A program made the position numbers and the translations under genes. A stretch of 64,000 nucleotides of DNA from Plantago ovata (taxonomy: Eukaryota > Streptophyta > Magnoliopsida > Lamiales > Plantaginaceae), in the NCBI GenBank assembly GCA_028274465.1, contig CM051456.1, forward strand, positions 70,480,753 through 70,544,752, given 5' to 3'. Under the pieces are notes generated by a model. That model had not been told where the DNA came from, made no database searches, and saw only the letters and a program-made list of their open reading frames with translations. How positions within the stretch are numbered: position 1 is the first letter of the stretch; every line of letters starts with the position of its first letter. This document shows positions 1 through 11,492 of this stretch, one piece after another.

Positions 1-165
1 AGTAGCCGTGGGTCAGAAACTGACGATAGCAGCGATGAAGAAAATGACAATGGTGAGGATGAAGCTCCCTCAAAATCTGGGGCAGATGATGTTGAAAAAG
101 ATTCATATAAGGCATCAAAGAAACAAAACCCAAAAAAGCGATCTAGGATCATTGAGCTCCCTTAG
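1..165 (+). CDS. NOPCHAP1-like gene, last exon only (unit R0)
   Basis: This is the 3' part of exon 5 of the tandemly repeated host gene; the rest lies before the window. The open frame encodes the Ser/Asp/Glu-rich acidic tract, then the basic tail ending KKRSRIIELP and a TAG at 163-165. Compared with R3 it has S>R (AGT>CGT at 10-12) and a D>N in the acidic run, and no stop. Whether the whole copy is functional cannot be judged from this end alone. The family assignment rests on the complete R3 copy. Confidence 0.6.
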   Translation, partial: SSRGSETDDSSDEENDNGEDEAPSKSGADDVEKDSYKASKKQNPKKRSRIIELP

Positions 166-390
166 GAAGCAACTGCATCAGACATTAAATTGTTATGCAA
201 TTATATTCTCCTTGTGTATTTTTTATATCCCTATGTCTAAATGTTGTGTTTCTTATTCAAGCGTAGTTGTGACTTGTGAGTGATGCATGTTAATCCTTGA
301 AGTAAGCATATCATAATTTGAAAATGATGCCGCTTATAAACAGAATGGTGATTAGATGCATATGGTGCCCATTCTCTGTATAGTTGATAC
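166..390 (+). other. 3' flank of unit R0
   Basis: Presumed 3' UTR and downstream flank of the R0 gene copy. It matches the sequence after the stop codons of R1, R2 and R3 nearly base for base. The match stops after CTCTGTATAGTT, where other units continue AGAGTAGC. Here a rearranged Copia element begins instead. Confidence 0.7.
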
Positions 391-411
391 AGAAGTATAA
401 CCCTTCGCAAG

Positions 412-591
412 TTGATTTGATACAACTATTTATACATGACTTACAAAGGAGTTACAAGAATCACACACTAATTACATAATAAATCTAATAATGACCGTGC
501 ACAAATCTTGGGATTGCTCTTGTTTGACTTCAAAGCATTAATCTTCATTTACAACATAATATTGTGGCATTACTTCCACAATATTGTAACA
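412..591 (-). repeat. Copia LTR fragment, 5' portion
   Basis: On the minus strand this starts TGTTACAATATTGTGG directly after a GAGGGGGAG purine tract (592-603), as expected for the start of a 3' LTR. It runs to TCAAATCAA, after which it diverges from the second LTR piece. Positions 391-411 are short filler of unclear origin. Confidence 0.75.
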
Positions 592-598
592 CTCCCCC

Positions 599-902
599 TC
601 AAGTTGGAGTGGTAATGGAAATATCTATGACACCCAACTTGTCTGCTAATCGATGAAAAGTGTCAGCTCCAAGTGGTTTGGTGAAGATATCAGCCAATTG
701 ATCTCGAGATCGAACGTATGTAGGAGCTATAAGGCGGCGTTGAATTTTTTCTCGGAAAAAATGACAATCAATTTCAATATGTTTGGTTCTTTCATGAAAT
801 ACGGGATTCTCAGCTATATGTATAGCAGCTTGATTATCACAATGAACCGGTATTGGGTGTATATGATTAACACCAAGATCCGATAAAAGATTTTTAAGCC
901 AT
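599..902 (-). pseudogene. Copia RNase H C-terminal fragment
   Basis: The minus-strand reading is open from LQWLKNLL to a stop at 599-601. It contains the classic Copia RNase H signatures VHCDNQAAIHIAENP, FHERTKHIEID and DQLADIFTKPL. The upstream half of the domain and all of RT are absent. The frame ends at 902, where RNase H sequence joins LTR sequence through the shared string TTGTAACTC. It is the 3' end of pol turned around relative to the gag-integrase part next to it. Confidence 0.85.
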
Positions 903-991
903 TGTAACTCCTTTGTAAGTCATGTATAAATAGTTGTATCAAATCAATAATACTCAACCATTTTTCCTTCCTTCTTGACCATTACTTTACA
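903..991 (+). repeat. Copia LTR fragment, 3' portion
   Basis: It shares TAACTCCTTTGTAAGTCATG with the inverted LTR piece and ends TTTACA. TGGTATCAAC follows at 992-1001, resembling the initiator-Met tRNA primer binding site used by Copia elements. Confidence 0.75.
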
Positions 992-1047
992 TGGTATCAA
1001 CAGAATCCTGTTTTATAATTTGCAATCTGCTCTTTTGCTTCTTCGCT

Positions 1048-3827
1048 ATGTCTCAGGAAAATCTCACTCCACCACCTTCAACCAAAAATGATCCCTATGC
1101 CATTCACCACTCCGATAGCCCGTCCACAGTCCTTGTCAGCCCTCTCTTATCCGGCGACAATTATGGTTCGTGGAGTCGTGCGGTGACTATGGCCCTTCGT
1201 GCCAAGAGCAAACTTGGTTTCGTTGATGGCTCTCTTCCTAAGCCAAAAGAAGACGCTGATATTTCCAATTGGGAAAAATGTAATGATTTGGTGGGTAGTT
1301 GGATTCTTAATTCGGTTTCTCCCGAAATCCGTCCAAGTATTCTCTATGCTGAAACTGCAGCACATCTGGACTGATCTCAAAGATCGTTTTTCACAGTCCA
1401 ATGCTCCTAAGATATATCAGTTAAAACAATCAATCTCTCACCTTAAACAGGAGAATATGTCAGTCTCCCAATATTTTACTCAACTCAAATCCTTATGGGA
1501 TGAACTCAGTTCCATCAATTCAGTCACTCCATGCATTTGTGGCAATGCTAAACACATGCTAGATCAACAAAATCAAGATCGTGCAATGGAGTTCCTTCAA
1601 GGTCTCCACGATCGTTTTTCCGCGATCCGAAGCCAAATCCTTTTGGAGGAACCATTTCCCACCATTCAGCGCATCTATAATTTAGTCCGTCAAGAAGAAA
1701 AACAGCAAGAAATTAATGTTAGAATAATCCCTGCTGTTGAATCTGCAGCGTTGCAGGCTTTTCACCCTCATCGTAATCCTGGAAAACGCCAACGTCCTTT
1801 TTGTGATAATTGTAATAAGCATGGACACACTCTCGCCACTTGTTACAAGATCCATGGCTTTCCTGAGAAACCCGTGAAGAAATCTGGGGCTCCCTCATTC
1901 CCTTCCGCATCATTTTCCAATCAGATCACACCTGAGCAATATAATAAGCTTCTTGCTCTCCTTGCTAAAGAAGAAGTTGGTGTCTCTTCCGCCAATTTAG
2001 CAGGTATAGCACTTTCTTGTATATCTTCATCATGGATTATTGATTCTGGTGCATCAAATCATATATGTAGCTCTCTTTCATTATTTTCTACATATTCTTC
2101 CATACAAAAACATATATTAATTCAATTACCTGATGGTTCTCATGCACCTGTGACACACATAGGCACCATTAAATGTTCATCCTCACTCACTCTCACGAAT
2201 GTCTTTCACATTCCATCATTCAAGTTTAACTTGTTGTCCATCTCACAATTAAAAAACTCAACTAATTGTGATGTCATTTTCTCATCTTCTGAATGTTATT
2301 TCCAGGACCGATCAACGAAGATGAAGATTGGTCGGGGTAGTGCTCGCAATGGCCTATATTATCTCGACTCGGATTTCGATTTGAATTATGCTTTTTGTTT
2401 TCAACATTGTAATAATTTTGATCTATGGCACTCACGCCTCGGTCATCCATCTTGTTCTCGTATGAGCTTTATTAATAAAGAAAATCCGAGTATTACTATC
2501 AATAAAAGTTTTGTTTGTGATGTATGTCCACGTGCCAAACAATCACGTCTCTATTTTCCCTCAAGTACTTCAAGTTCTACTCATTCTTTTCAATTAATTC
2601 ACGTTGACATTTGGGGTCCATTTTCTATACCTTCGAATAGTGGATCACGTTTCTTCCTAACAATTGTCGACGACTACTCAAGATGTACTTGGGTCTATTT
2701 AATGAAAACAAAATCTGAAACTTTCACTATCTTAGTTCAGTTTTTCAATCAAATCAATCGTCAATTCAATACAAAAATAACAGCATTAAACTCTGGCAAT
2801 GGAAACATATTTTTGCCTCAACTTCAAACAATCCGTACTGATAATGGTTCTGAATTTCTTTCTCAACCAATTCAGAAATGGTTACATGAAAATGGAATTC
2901 TTCATCAACGTAGTTGCGTTGCAACTCCTCAACAAAATGGTGTTGTAGAACGTAAACATCGCCATCTACTTGATGTTGCTAGAGCTTTGCGATTTCAAGC
3001 AAACTTACCTCTTTCATTTTGGGGTGAATGTATTCTCACTGCTACTTATCTCATCAATAAGCTTCCAACTCCTATTCTTGGTTATAAATCACCACACCAA
3101 GTTTTACATGGAAATGCTCCATCGTATGAACCCTTTCGAGTTTGGATGTCTATGTTTTGCTAAAAATATGAATATTCAACATAAATTTGATGAGCGAGCC
3201 AAACCTGGCATTTTTGTTGGTTATCCTTATGGTCAAAAAGGATATCGGATTTATGATTTGGAAACTCGTAAGATATATGTTTCTCGTGATGTCAAATTTC
3301 ACGAGCCAATTTTTCCATATCATGATCTTTCATCATCCTCTTCTAATAATTCAATTTCCATCACACCGATAATCGATGATGGTACTTTTAATTATACATC
3401 ATCGTCACACGTTCATATACATGATTCATCAACTCATGATCATTCTGATGCTTCTCCTATTTTGCATCATCCTAGTCAATCTGATGATTCCGATAATCTA
3501 CACCCTACTAGTCATTCCGATCATTCCGATCCTTCTCAACCTACTAGTATTTCTGATGATTCAGATCCTTCTCCATCTACTCATATATCTCCCCCAGTTG
3601 ATAGTGTAAGAACTGATCCTATAAGTCATCCAAGTGCCACTGGGGAAAATCACTCTCGCAATTCAACACCTGATGTAACTGCTCCTGTTCTTCGCAATCG
3701 TCCCCAACGCGATCATCGTTTACCAAGTCATCTCGATGCTTATGTTGTGGGCCATGTATCAACATCGTCTGCTAACTATCCATTATCATATTACTTTTCT
3801 ATGGCAAATCTCAGTCAAAATCATCGT
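1048..3827 (+). pseudogene. Copia gag-protease-integrase, frameshifted and truncated
   Basis: Retroelement polyprotein, 5' two-thirds. The order is as in Copia. Gag starts at ATG 1048 and has a CX2CX4HX4C zinc knuckle (CDNCNKHGHTLATC, about 1800-1845). The protease has WIIDSGASNH (about 2029-2060). The integrase zinc region is at HSRLGHPS to CDVCPRAKQ (about 2430-2545). The integrase core has HVDIWGP, TDNGSEF and an ERKH glutamate (about 2600-2960). Frame breaks near 1356 (gag) and 3150 (after integrase) split it into three readings. It ends just before RT with SMANLSQNHRE. With no RT and two frameshifts it cannot make a working polyprotein. Confidence 0.9.
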
Positions 3828-4491
3828 GAGTAGCAAATTGGATCACCATCCGAATGTGACTCCGATTGAGCTTTTGCGTAAAACTAACATCAACACGCAT
3901 AGTTGATACTGGGTCCAATATATGTTTTTGCAGCTTATACCTGTAAAAATGGGTTGATAAAAAAAATCAAATGTTCTAATGCAAAAAGCAGTTCGCTATA
4001 CAACCTAATCTGAATGGCACACATGCTCCGGTGCATCAAAATTGTTAGGAAATTTGTATAGTATTAGTGTAGGGGTAATTGTAATATTTGCCGTTTCAAA
4101 AAAAAAAAAAAAAAAAAAAATTCTCTCACCGTTTCGTAACAACAGTTGCACCATTTTGGACATCTGATTTGATTAGAGTTGGATTTCTATTGGTTATAAT
4201 AATCCTCATCTAAAACTATAATCAAACCTCACGATTAATATAAATATCAATATAAATATAAATCAGTAATTAACTTATCTCCAATTACTTTATATATCTC
4301 TCACATGAGTTATAATATAGTATTGATTCAATATAATTTTGAGTAAACTTTGGGAGATTTTGACTAACCTCTATAAATTAGCCTAATATAGGGAATTGGA
4401 GAAAGAAAGTCTACTAACATTAATGGGCCAGAAGGCCCTAAACTTTAGAAGTATAAAAATTAAGCCGCGAAGTTATCCTATAGCGAGCTTA

Positions 4492-5677
4492 CACTACAAG
4501 AAAACAACATTTTAGCCACCACTTTTAGCAACCGATCGATCGGTTGCTAATTTTAGCAACCGATCGGTCTTTTAGCGACGGATGGGAGCCATTAGCGACG
4601 GATAATGAAAAACGTGGAAATATTCCCTTAGAGCGTCCGTTTTTCAGCGACGGATGGATGATCCGTCGCTAATTAGCGACGGATGGATCCATCCGTCGCT
4701 ATTTTCGCAACGGATGATAAAATCCGTCGCCGGTTTTTAAGTTTTTTCTCTTTTTTTTTTGTCGGTCAACATTATTAGCGACGGATGGTTATCGGTCGCT
4801 AATTAACCGATCGCTAATTTAGCGACGGATGGTGATCCGTCGCTAACTTTTCTTTATCATCAACACACACACACGCACATCTCTTCTCTCGCGGCAGATA
4901 CTCCTCCTCCCCTATTTTCTTCATTTCTTCACCATTTCAATCAATCTTATAGTCATTTCGAAGCTCTTCCATCAAGGAACAAGTGTAGCTATTCAATTGC
5001 GTGAGTATTTCCCCATTTCTTCCGCAATCAAAGGTATATATTTCGAACCCTAACTTGTCTAAATTTTAGTATTCTTCATTTTTTTTTCAATTCATTGAAT
5101 TGTATGCATTCTACTAGTATATATCATGTTGTGTAGCTCAAATTAGGGGGGATGAACAAGTTTTAGTTGGTGAATTGATAGATTTGGTATGAATTGGGTA
5201 TTTTATAGTTTAGTTCGAGTATGTTTGGTATTTGAATTGAGTTGGATTTGGATTACGTAGTTAGTTTTGTTCAATTAGTGTAGTTTTGTTTCGGATATAC
5301 TAATTACTAATTAGATTTGGAAATTGTATAAGTATAATGGAAATATGAGGAAATTATTGTGTATTGTAAGTAGTTATAATAATGGAAATTGTATAAATAT
5401 AATGGAAGTATAGATAAATATATGTAATTATAGTATATTGTAAGTAGTTATTATAATGAAAATTGTATAAAAGTCAACCTCATTTTCCGTCGCTAATCCG
5501 TCGCAAATTCGCGACGCAAAACTCATCGGTCGCTAATTCGCTAGCGACTAACGGTTTAGCGACGACGAATTTATCCGTCGCTAAAAATACCGATCGGTCG
5601 CTAGCGAATATTAGCGACCGATCGGCCTTCTTTAGCGACGGATTGTTCCGTCGCTAAAGTCGCTCTTCCTTGTAGTG
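4492..5677. mobile_element. Non-autonomous CACTA transposon, copy in R1
   Basis: It begins CACTACAAGAAAA and ends TTCCTTGTAGTG, the canonical CACTA inverted termini, and is flanked by the 3-bp duplication TTA (4489-4491 and 5678-5680). Both ends carry many subterminal copies of AGCGACGGAT/ATCCGTCGCT and ACCGATCGGT in both orientations, as expected for transposase binding arrays. The interior has no transposase ORF. It looks like a leftover leader (CT-rich, about 4865-4980) followed by AT-rich, intron-like sequence. The length of 1186 bp fits an internal-deletion derivative. Confidence 0.9.
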
Positions 5678-6556
5678 TTAATAAGGAAAGTCGAAATTAC
5701 TAATCCGTATTAAACTTGGATCCAATACTTTATTATTCTACCATCGTTGTATAAATAGAACCGCTTTTATAGGAAAATTACATATTTGGTCCCCTAACTA
5801 GACGCTCCACGCAAATACGGTGTCAAATGATTTTAAAAAATGCAAATACAGTCCCCCACACTCCGATACACGAATTAGATTGTACTACGTAATTGTTAGT
5901 CTAGTAGGGTGTATTCTGATATTAGGGACACTATTAAAAAGTTATGGACCCTAATTCACGAACTAACATATCTAATTCTTAATAATGCATTAATAACATT
6001 TTGAAATCTATAGTTCCGAGATCGAGCAAAGAGCTTCCCCTTTCTGTCGACTTAGCTGACCAAGTGCTAAAGCCCAGACCTAGATTACATAATTCGAAAG
6101 CGGAAGCAAATTTGAAAGCGATACCGATAATTCGCAAAAATTAAAAAATCAGGGATTATAGTATTTTTGGGCTTATTTTAATTGGGTCTGGATTCAACTA
6201 CTGGGCCTTTAAAATCCAGTAACAAAATGAAACCGTGGCAGTCAACTTCTTCTCACCTCTCTTTCTCACGTCTCAGAGCGCACATCACATCTTCTTCTCT
6301 ATTTTCCTTGAAATACTTAAAATACGAATTACATATTCGTAAGTCACGAACGTAAGATACTTAAAGTGTGCCAATATGCATGTTTCGCTTTGGATTAGTC
6401 AGAGCGTGAACTTAACGGGACGCGTTGGTCTGTTCCGGAGAATTATCTGACCTAGGCCAGACCCCAGGAGACAGAGCAAACTTTTCATTCAGTAGACAAA
6501 CTAATTTGAGCAGCTCGTTTATCAGTCTTCGCCGGAAATACATACACGGCCGGAAG

Positions 6557-8550
6557 ATGTCGGGACCCAATAGCACAGACCTACTGCACCCGGAGGCCAA
6601 TCCCACTTTAGGTCTCCTTTTTTATTTTTTTCTTGGTTCTTGCTTTTCTAATTGTGTATGATAAAGAAAGATTCAATTTTTATTTTGATGGGGTTGGTTT
6701 TGCAGAATCAAAGCTCTTAGTTTGCAAGAAAAACACCTTGCCGGAAAACCCGGTTCAAAGGCCACCAATGTTTCCTGTTCGCAAGAGCCAAGGTATCTTT
6801 GTTAGTCACTAAATTATTATGATTCTTTGTTTTTAGTTTTTTTTACCCTTGTGTGTGTGTTTGTTTATTCAATTTCATTTGCTGAAAATATATATAGTGG
6901 TGCTCTACTGCTATGTGCCTTTGTTGCCTCCTTGGTGATCTATTTTCTTGTGATGTGAATATGCTTGTGTTGGAAATTATTGAAAATTTAGCTCGCTGAA
7001 AATTAGCAATGGCGATTTTTTGTAGAATATAAGACAGAGATGCTTTTTTAAAAATAAAACAAAATTAGTAGTAGTATGTTAAGAATGATTGAACCAGTAC
7101 GAAACGGATGTGAAAAAGGGTTCCATAAGTATTAGGAACACTAAGGCTAGATCATTTTTTCTGTTAAATTTTGTTCCATATGTACAATTGAAATTTACGT
7201 TACTTGCGGGGTGATATTGTTTTTGAGAAATTTTTGTTAGCTCCCTGTTTTGGGATAATTCCTTGTTATTTGACCTGATTATTCAACTTTTGTGCAAGTC
7301 CACATTAGTTTCTTCTTCGTTTATTTCAGGTTACAGGATTTATTTTTGTTTAAGTTCTTTATAGGTCTAAGTTTAACATTTACTTTGTTTCTGTCAATCA
7401 AGAAATGAGTTAATTTCACAATCTGAGATTCTGAGTGGTATAATTTTGTTCAATAATGTGACCTTTTTTATATGATGCTCATTACAAGTTAGATTCTTAT
7501 GTTGTCAAGGTATACTATGTTATACTGTATCATTAGAAGATGCAGTCCCAAGTTCATAATTCTGCTTATCTCAAGCTGTGGTAATATTTGGTTCTGTGAT
7601 TTTACTTTTGGTGCTATGAGTCTGTAACTTTTATTTGAATTAAACTGAATTTGTTATTGCTTCTTTGTATTTCTAGCCTATCTTGTTAGCTGCAATCTCT
7701 AGATTAGTTAATGGTGGCTTAAATTCAATTGAACATGCTACAAATGTGTCCATGCTCTCAAGTCTTGCCTAAGACTGAGAGTGGTGTTCATTCTGTTAAG
7801 CTTCAGAATTATTTGATTACTCGACATCTGCTTGTAGTGCTAGGAAAAGTGAAGGATTTCTTAGGTGTCATGGCAGAATCGAATAAGAAGCTGATGGCTG
7901 AGGCAAAGGTATGAATCAAGTCCTGATTTTAGCTCTTAAGCCTCTATTTATCAATTAGTTCTTGAACCAAGTCTTATTTAACTCCGGACAAATTGCAGAA
8001 CAATCCTGATAGTTACGATATTGAAGTACTCAATGGAAAAGAATCCGAATACATTGAAATGGTATTCATCAAGTTTATTATTAAACTCATTAATTTTCTT
8101 TTAGTTATTGAAATATGGAGTGCATTAAAATCCCCATGACCAACCCACACCCTTGGATAATTATGGACGTAACCCTGCTAATTGCCATAACATGGCATTT
8201 GTTGGTTTTCAAAATACAAACTTTCAAAGGGGAAGAAAACACAGAATATTATGTTCATATTGATTTAATAGTACATGTATCCACAGGATTTGATGCTGGG
8301 TATTGCTGATCTTCATACACCGGAGGCTGTTGCTGCTGCAGAATCTGCATTAGCCGGTAATCCACCAGCATTTCCATTCGCCGAAAGTAGCAGTGGGTCA
8401 GAAACTGACGATAGCAGCGATTAAGAAGATGACAATGGTGAGTATGAAGCTCCCTCAAAATCTGGGGCAGATGATGTTGAAAAAGATTCATATAAGGCAT
8501 CAAAGAAACAAAACCCAAAAAAGCGATCTAGGATCATTGAGCTCCCTTAG
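6557..8550 (+). pseudogene. NOPCHAP1-like gene copy R1, nonsense mutation in exon 5
   Basis: Exons: 6557-6611, 6706-6792, 7838-7908, 7999-8061 and 8287-8550, all with GT-AG introns that keep frame. Exons 1-4 encode the same protein as R3. In exon 5 a GAA codon is TAA (8422-8424), which ends translation after residue 137 and removes most of the acidic tract and the basic C-terminal tail. The original stop is TAG at 8548-8550. A second change gives GEYEAP in place of GEDEAP. The DUF4598-type region (residues about 19-100) is still encoded, so a shortened protein is possible, but the extra divergence after the stop suggests decay. Confidence 0.65.
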
Positions 8551-9435
8551 GAAGCAACTGCATCAGACATTAAGTTGTTATGCAATTATATTCTCCTTGT
8601 GTATTTTTTATATCCCTATGTCTAAATGTTGTGTTTCTTATTCAAGTGTAGTTGTGACTTGTGAGTGATGCATGTTAATCCTTGAAGTAAGCATATCATA
8701 ATTGGAAAATGATGCCGCTTATAAATAGAATGGTGATTAGATGCATATGGTGCCCATTCTCTGTATAGTTAGAGTAGCAAATTGGATCACCATCCGAATG
8801 TGACTCCGATTGAGCTTTTGCGTAAAACTAACATCAACACGCATAGTTGATACTGGGTCCAATATATGTTTTTGCAGCTTATACCTGTAAAAATGGGTTG
8901 ATAAAAAAAATCAAATGTTCTAATGCAAAAAGCAGTTCGCTATACAACCTAATCTGAATGGCACACATGCTCCGGTGCATCAAAATTGTTAGGAAATTTG
9001 TATAGTATTAGTGTAGGGGTAATTGTAATATTTGTCGTTTCAAAAAAAAAAAAAAAAAAAACTCTCATCGTTTCATAACAACAGTTGCACCATTTTGGAC
9101 ATCTGATTTGATTAGAGTTGGATTTTCATTGGTTATAATAATTCTCATTAAAAACTATAATCAAACCTCACGATTAATATAAATATCAATATAAATATAA
9201 ATCAGTAATTAACTTATCTCCAATTACTTTACTTTATATATCTCTCACATGAGTTATAATATAGTATTGATTCAATATAATTTTGAGTAAACTTTGGGAG
9301 ATTTTGACTAACCTGTATAAATTAGCCTAATATAGGGAATTAGAGAAAGAACGTCTACTAACATTAATGGGCCAGAAGGCCCTAAACTTTAGAAGTATAA
9401 AAATTAAGCCGCGAAGTTATCCTATAGCGAGCTTA

Positions 9436-10613
9436 CACTACAAGAAAACAACACTTTTAGCAACCGATCGATCGGTTGCTAATTTTAGCAACCGATCGGT
9501 CTTTTAGCGACGGATGGGAGCCATTAGCGACGGATAATGAAAAACGTGGAAATATTCCCTTAGAGCGTCCGTTTTTCAGCGACGGATGGATGATCCGTCG
9601 CTAATTAGCGACGGATGGACCCATCCGTCGCTATTTTCGCAACGGATGATAAAATCCGTCGCCGGTTTTTAAGTTTTTTCTCTTTTTTTTTGTCGGTCAA
9701 CATTATTAGCGACGGATGGTTATCGGTCGCTAATTTAGCAACCGATCGCTAATTTAGCGACGGATGGTGATCCGTCGCTAACTTTCCCGGCGGACAGAAA
9801 ACACACACACACGCACATCTCTTCTCTCGCGGCAGATACTCCTCCTCCCCTATTTTCTTCATTTCTTCACCATTTCAATCAATCTTATAGTCATTTCGAA
9901 GCTCTTCCATCAAGGAACAAGTGTAGCTATTCAATTGCGTGAGTATTTCCCCATTTCTTCCGCAATCAAAGGTATATATTTCGAACCCTAACTTGTCTAA
10001 ATTTTAGTATTCTTCATTTTTTTCCAATTCATTGAATTGTATGCATTCTACTAGTATATATCATGTTGTGTAGCTCAAATTAGGGGGGATGAACAAGTTT
10101 TAGTTGGTGAATTGATAGATTTGGTATGAATTGGGTATTTTATAGTTTAGTTCGAGTATGTTTGGTATTTGAATTGAGTTGGATTGGATTACGTAGTTAG
10201 TTTTGTTCAATTAGTGTAGTTTTGTTTCGGATATACTAATTACTAATTAGATTTGGAAATTGTATAAGTATAATGGAAATATGAGGAAATTATTGTGTAT
10301 TGTAAGTAGTTATAATAATGGAAATTGTATAATTATAATGGAAGTATAGATAAATATATGTAATTATAGTATATTGTAAGTAGTTATTATAATGAAAATT
10401 GTATAAAAGTCAACCTCATTTTCCATCGCTAATCCGTCGCAAATTCGCGACGGAAAACTCATCGGTCGCTAATTCGCTAGCGACTAACGGTTTAGCGACG
10501 ACGAATTTATCCGTCGCTAAAAATACCGATCGGTCGCTAGCGAATATTAGCGACCGATCGGCCTTCTTTAGCGACGGATTGTTCCGTCGCTAAAGTCGCT
10601 CTTCCTTGTAGTG
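9436..10613. mobile_element. Non-autonomous CACTA transposon, copy in R2
   Basis: Same element at the same place as in R1, with the same TTA duplication (9433-9435 and 10614-10616). It therefore inserted once before the unit was multiplied. It is 1178 bp long and shows two small internal deletions relative to the R3 copy. Confidence 0.9.
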
Positions 10614-11492
10614 TTAATAAGGAAAGTCGAAATTACTAATCCGTATTAAACTTGGATCCAATACTTTATTATTCTACCATCGTTGTATAAATAGAACCGC
10701 TTTTATAGGAAAATTACATATTTGGTCCCCTAACTAGACGCTCCACGCAAATACAGTGTCAAATGATTTTAAAAAATGCAAATACAGTCCCCCACACTCC
10801 GATACACGAATTAGATTGTACTACGTAATTGTTAGTCTAGTAGGGTGTATTCTGATATTAGGGACACTATTAAAAAGTTATGGACCCTAATTCACGAACT
10901 AACATATCTAATTCTTAATAATGCATTAATAACATTTTGAAATCTATAGTTCCGAGATCGAGCAAAGAGCTTCCCCTTTCTGTCGACTTAGCTGACCAAG
11001 TGCTAAAGCCCAGACCTAGATTACATAATTCGAAAGCGGAAGCAAATTTGAAAGCGATACCGATAATTCGCAAAAATTAAAAAATCAGGGATTATAGTAT
11101 TTTTGGGCTTATTTTAATTGGGTCTGGATTCAACTACTGGGCCTTTAAAATCCAGTAACAAAATGAAACCGTGGCAGTCAACTTCTTCTCATCTCTCTTT
11201 CTCACGTCTCAGAGCGCACATCACATCTTCTTCTCTATTTTCCTTGAAATACTTAAAATACGAATTACATATTCGTAAGTCACGAACGTAAGATACTTAA
11301 AGTGTGCCAATATGCATGTTTCGCTTTGGATTAGTCAGAGCGTGAACTTAACGGGACGCGTTGGTCTGTTCCGGAGAATTATCTGACCTAGGCCAGACCC
11401 CAGGAGACAGAGCAAACTTTTCATTCAGTAGACAAACTAATTTGAGCAGCTCGTTTATCAGTCTTCGCCGGAAATACATACACGGCCGGAAG

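Larger units (their letters stand above)
391..3827. mobile_element. Rearranged, partly inverted Copia retrotransposon
   Basis: This insertion is unique to the R0/R1 junction; other units run straight from TATAGTT into AGAGTAGC. The left part (391-902) is on the minus strand: the end of RNase H, a purine tract and a truncated LTR. The right part (903-3827) is on the plus strand: the 3' part of an LTR, a primer binding site, gag, protease and integrase up to the start of RT. RT and the first half of RNase H are missing. Neither outer end is an LTR terminus and no target duplication is visible, so this is not a simple integration product. The two LTR pieces overlap as a 45-bp inverted repeat (about 412-456 and 902-947). 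Confidence 0.85.
3828..8771 (+). repeat. Tandem unit R1 (4944 bp)
   Basis: First complete unit of the direct array, from GAGTAGCAAATTGG to TATAGTTA. Contents in order: 270 bp of non-coding start, a pure A tract (about 4100-4121), an AT-rich stretch, a CACTA element (4492-5677), the presumed promoter and leader (5678-6556), and the five-exon NOPCHAP1-like gene with introns and 3' flank. It is nearly identical by eye to R2 and R3, apart from point changes and small indels mostly inside the CACTA element. Confidence 0.9.

Noticed and set aside
3940..4125. The A tract in each tandem unit as the tail of a SINE or processed pseudogene
   Set aside because: No Pol III boxes, target duplication or coding similarity upstream; left as a simple A tract.
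6412..6661. Open frames on both strands over exon 1, identical in all three units
   Set aside because: They are kept only because the units are nearly identical copies; exon 1 (MSGPNSTDLLHPEANPTL) uses a different frame and fits the spliced gene.
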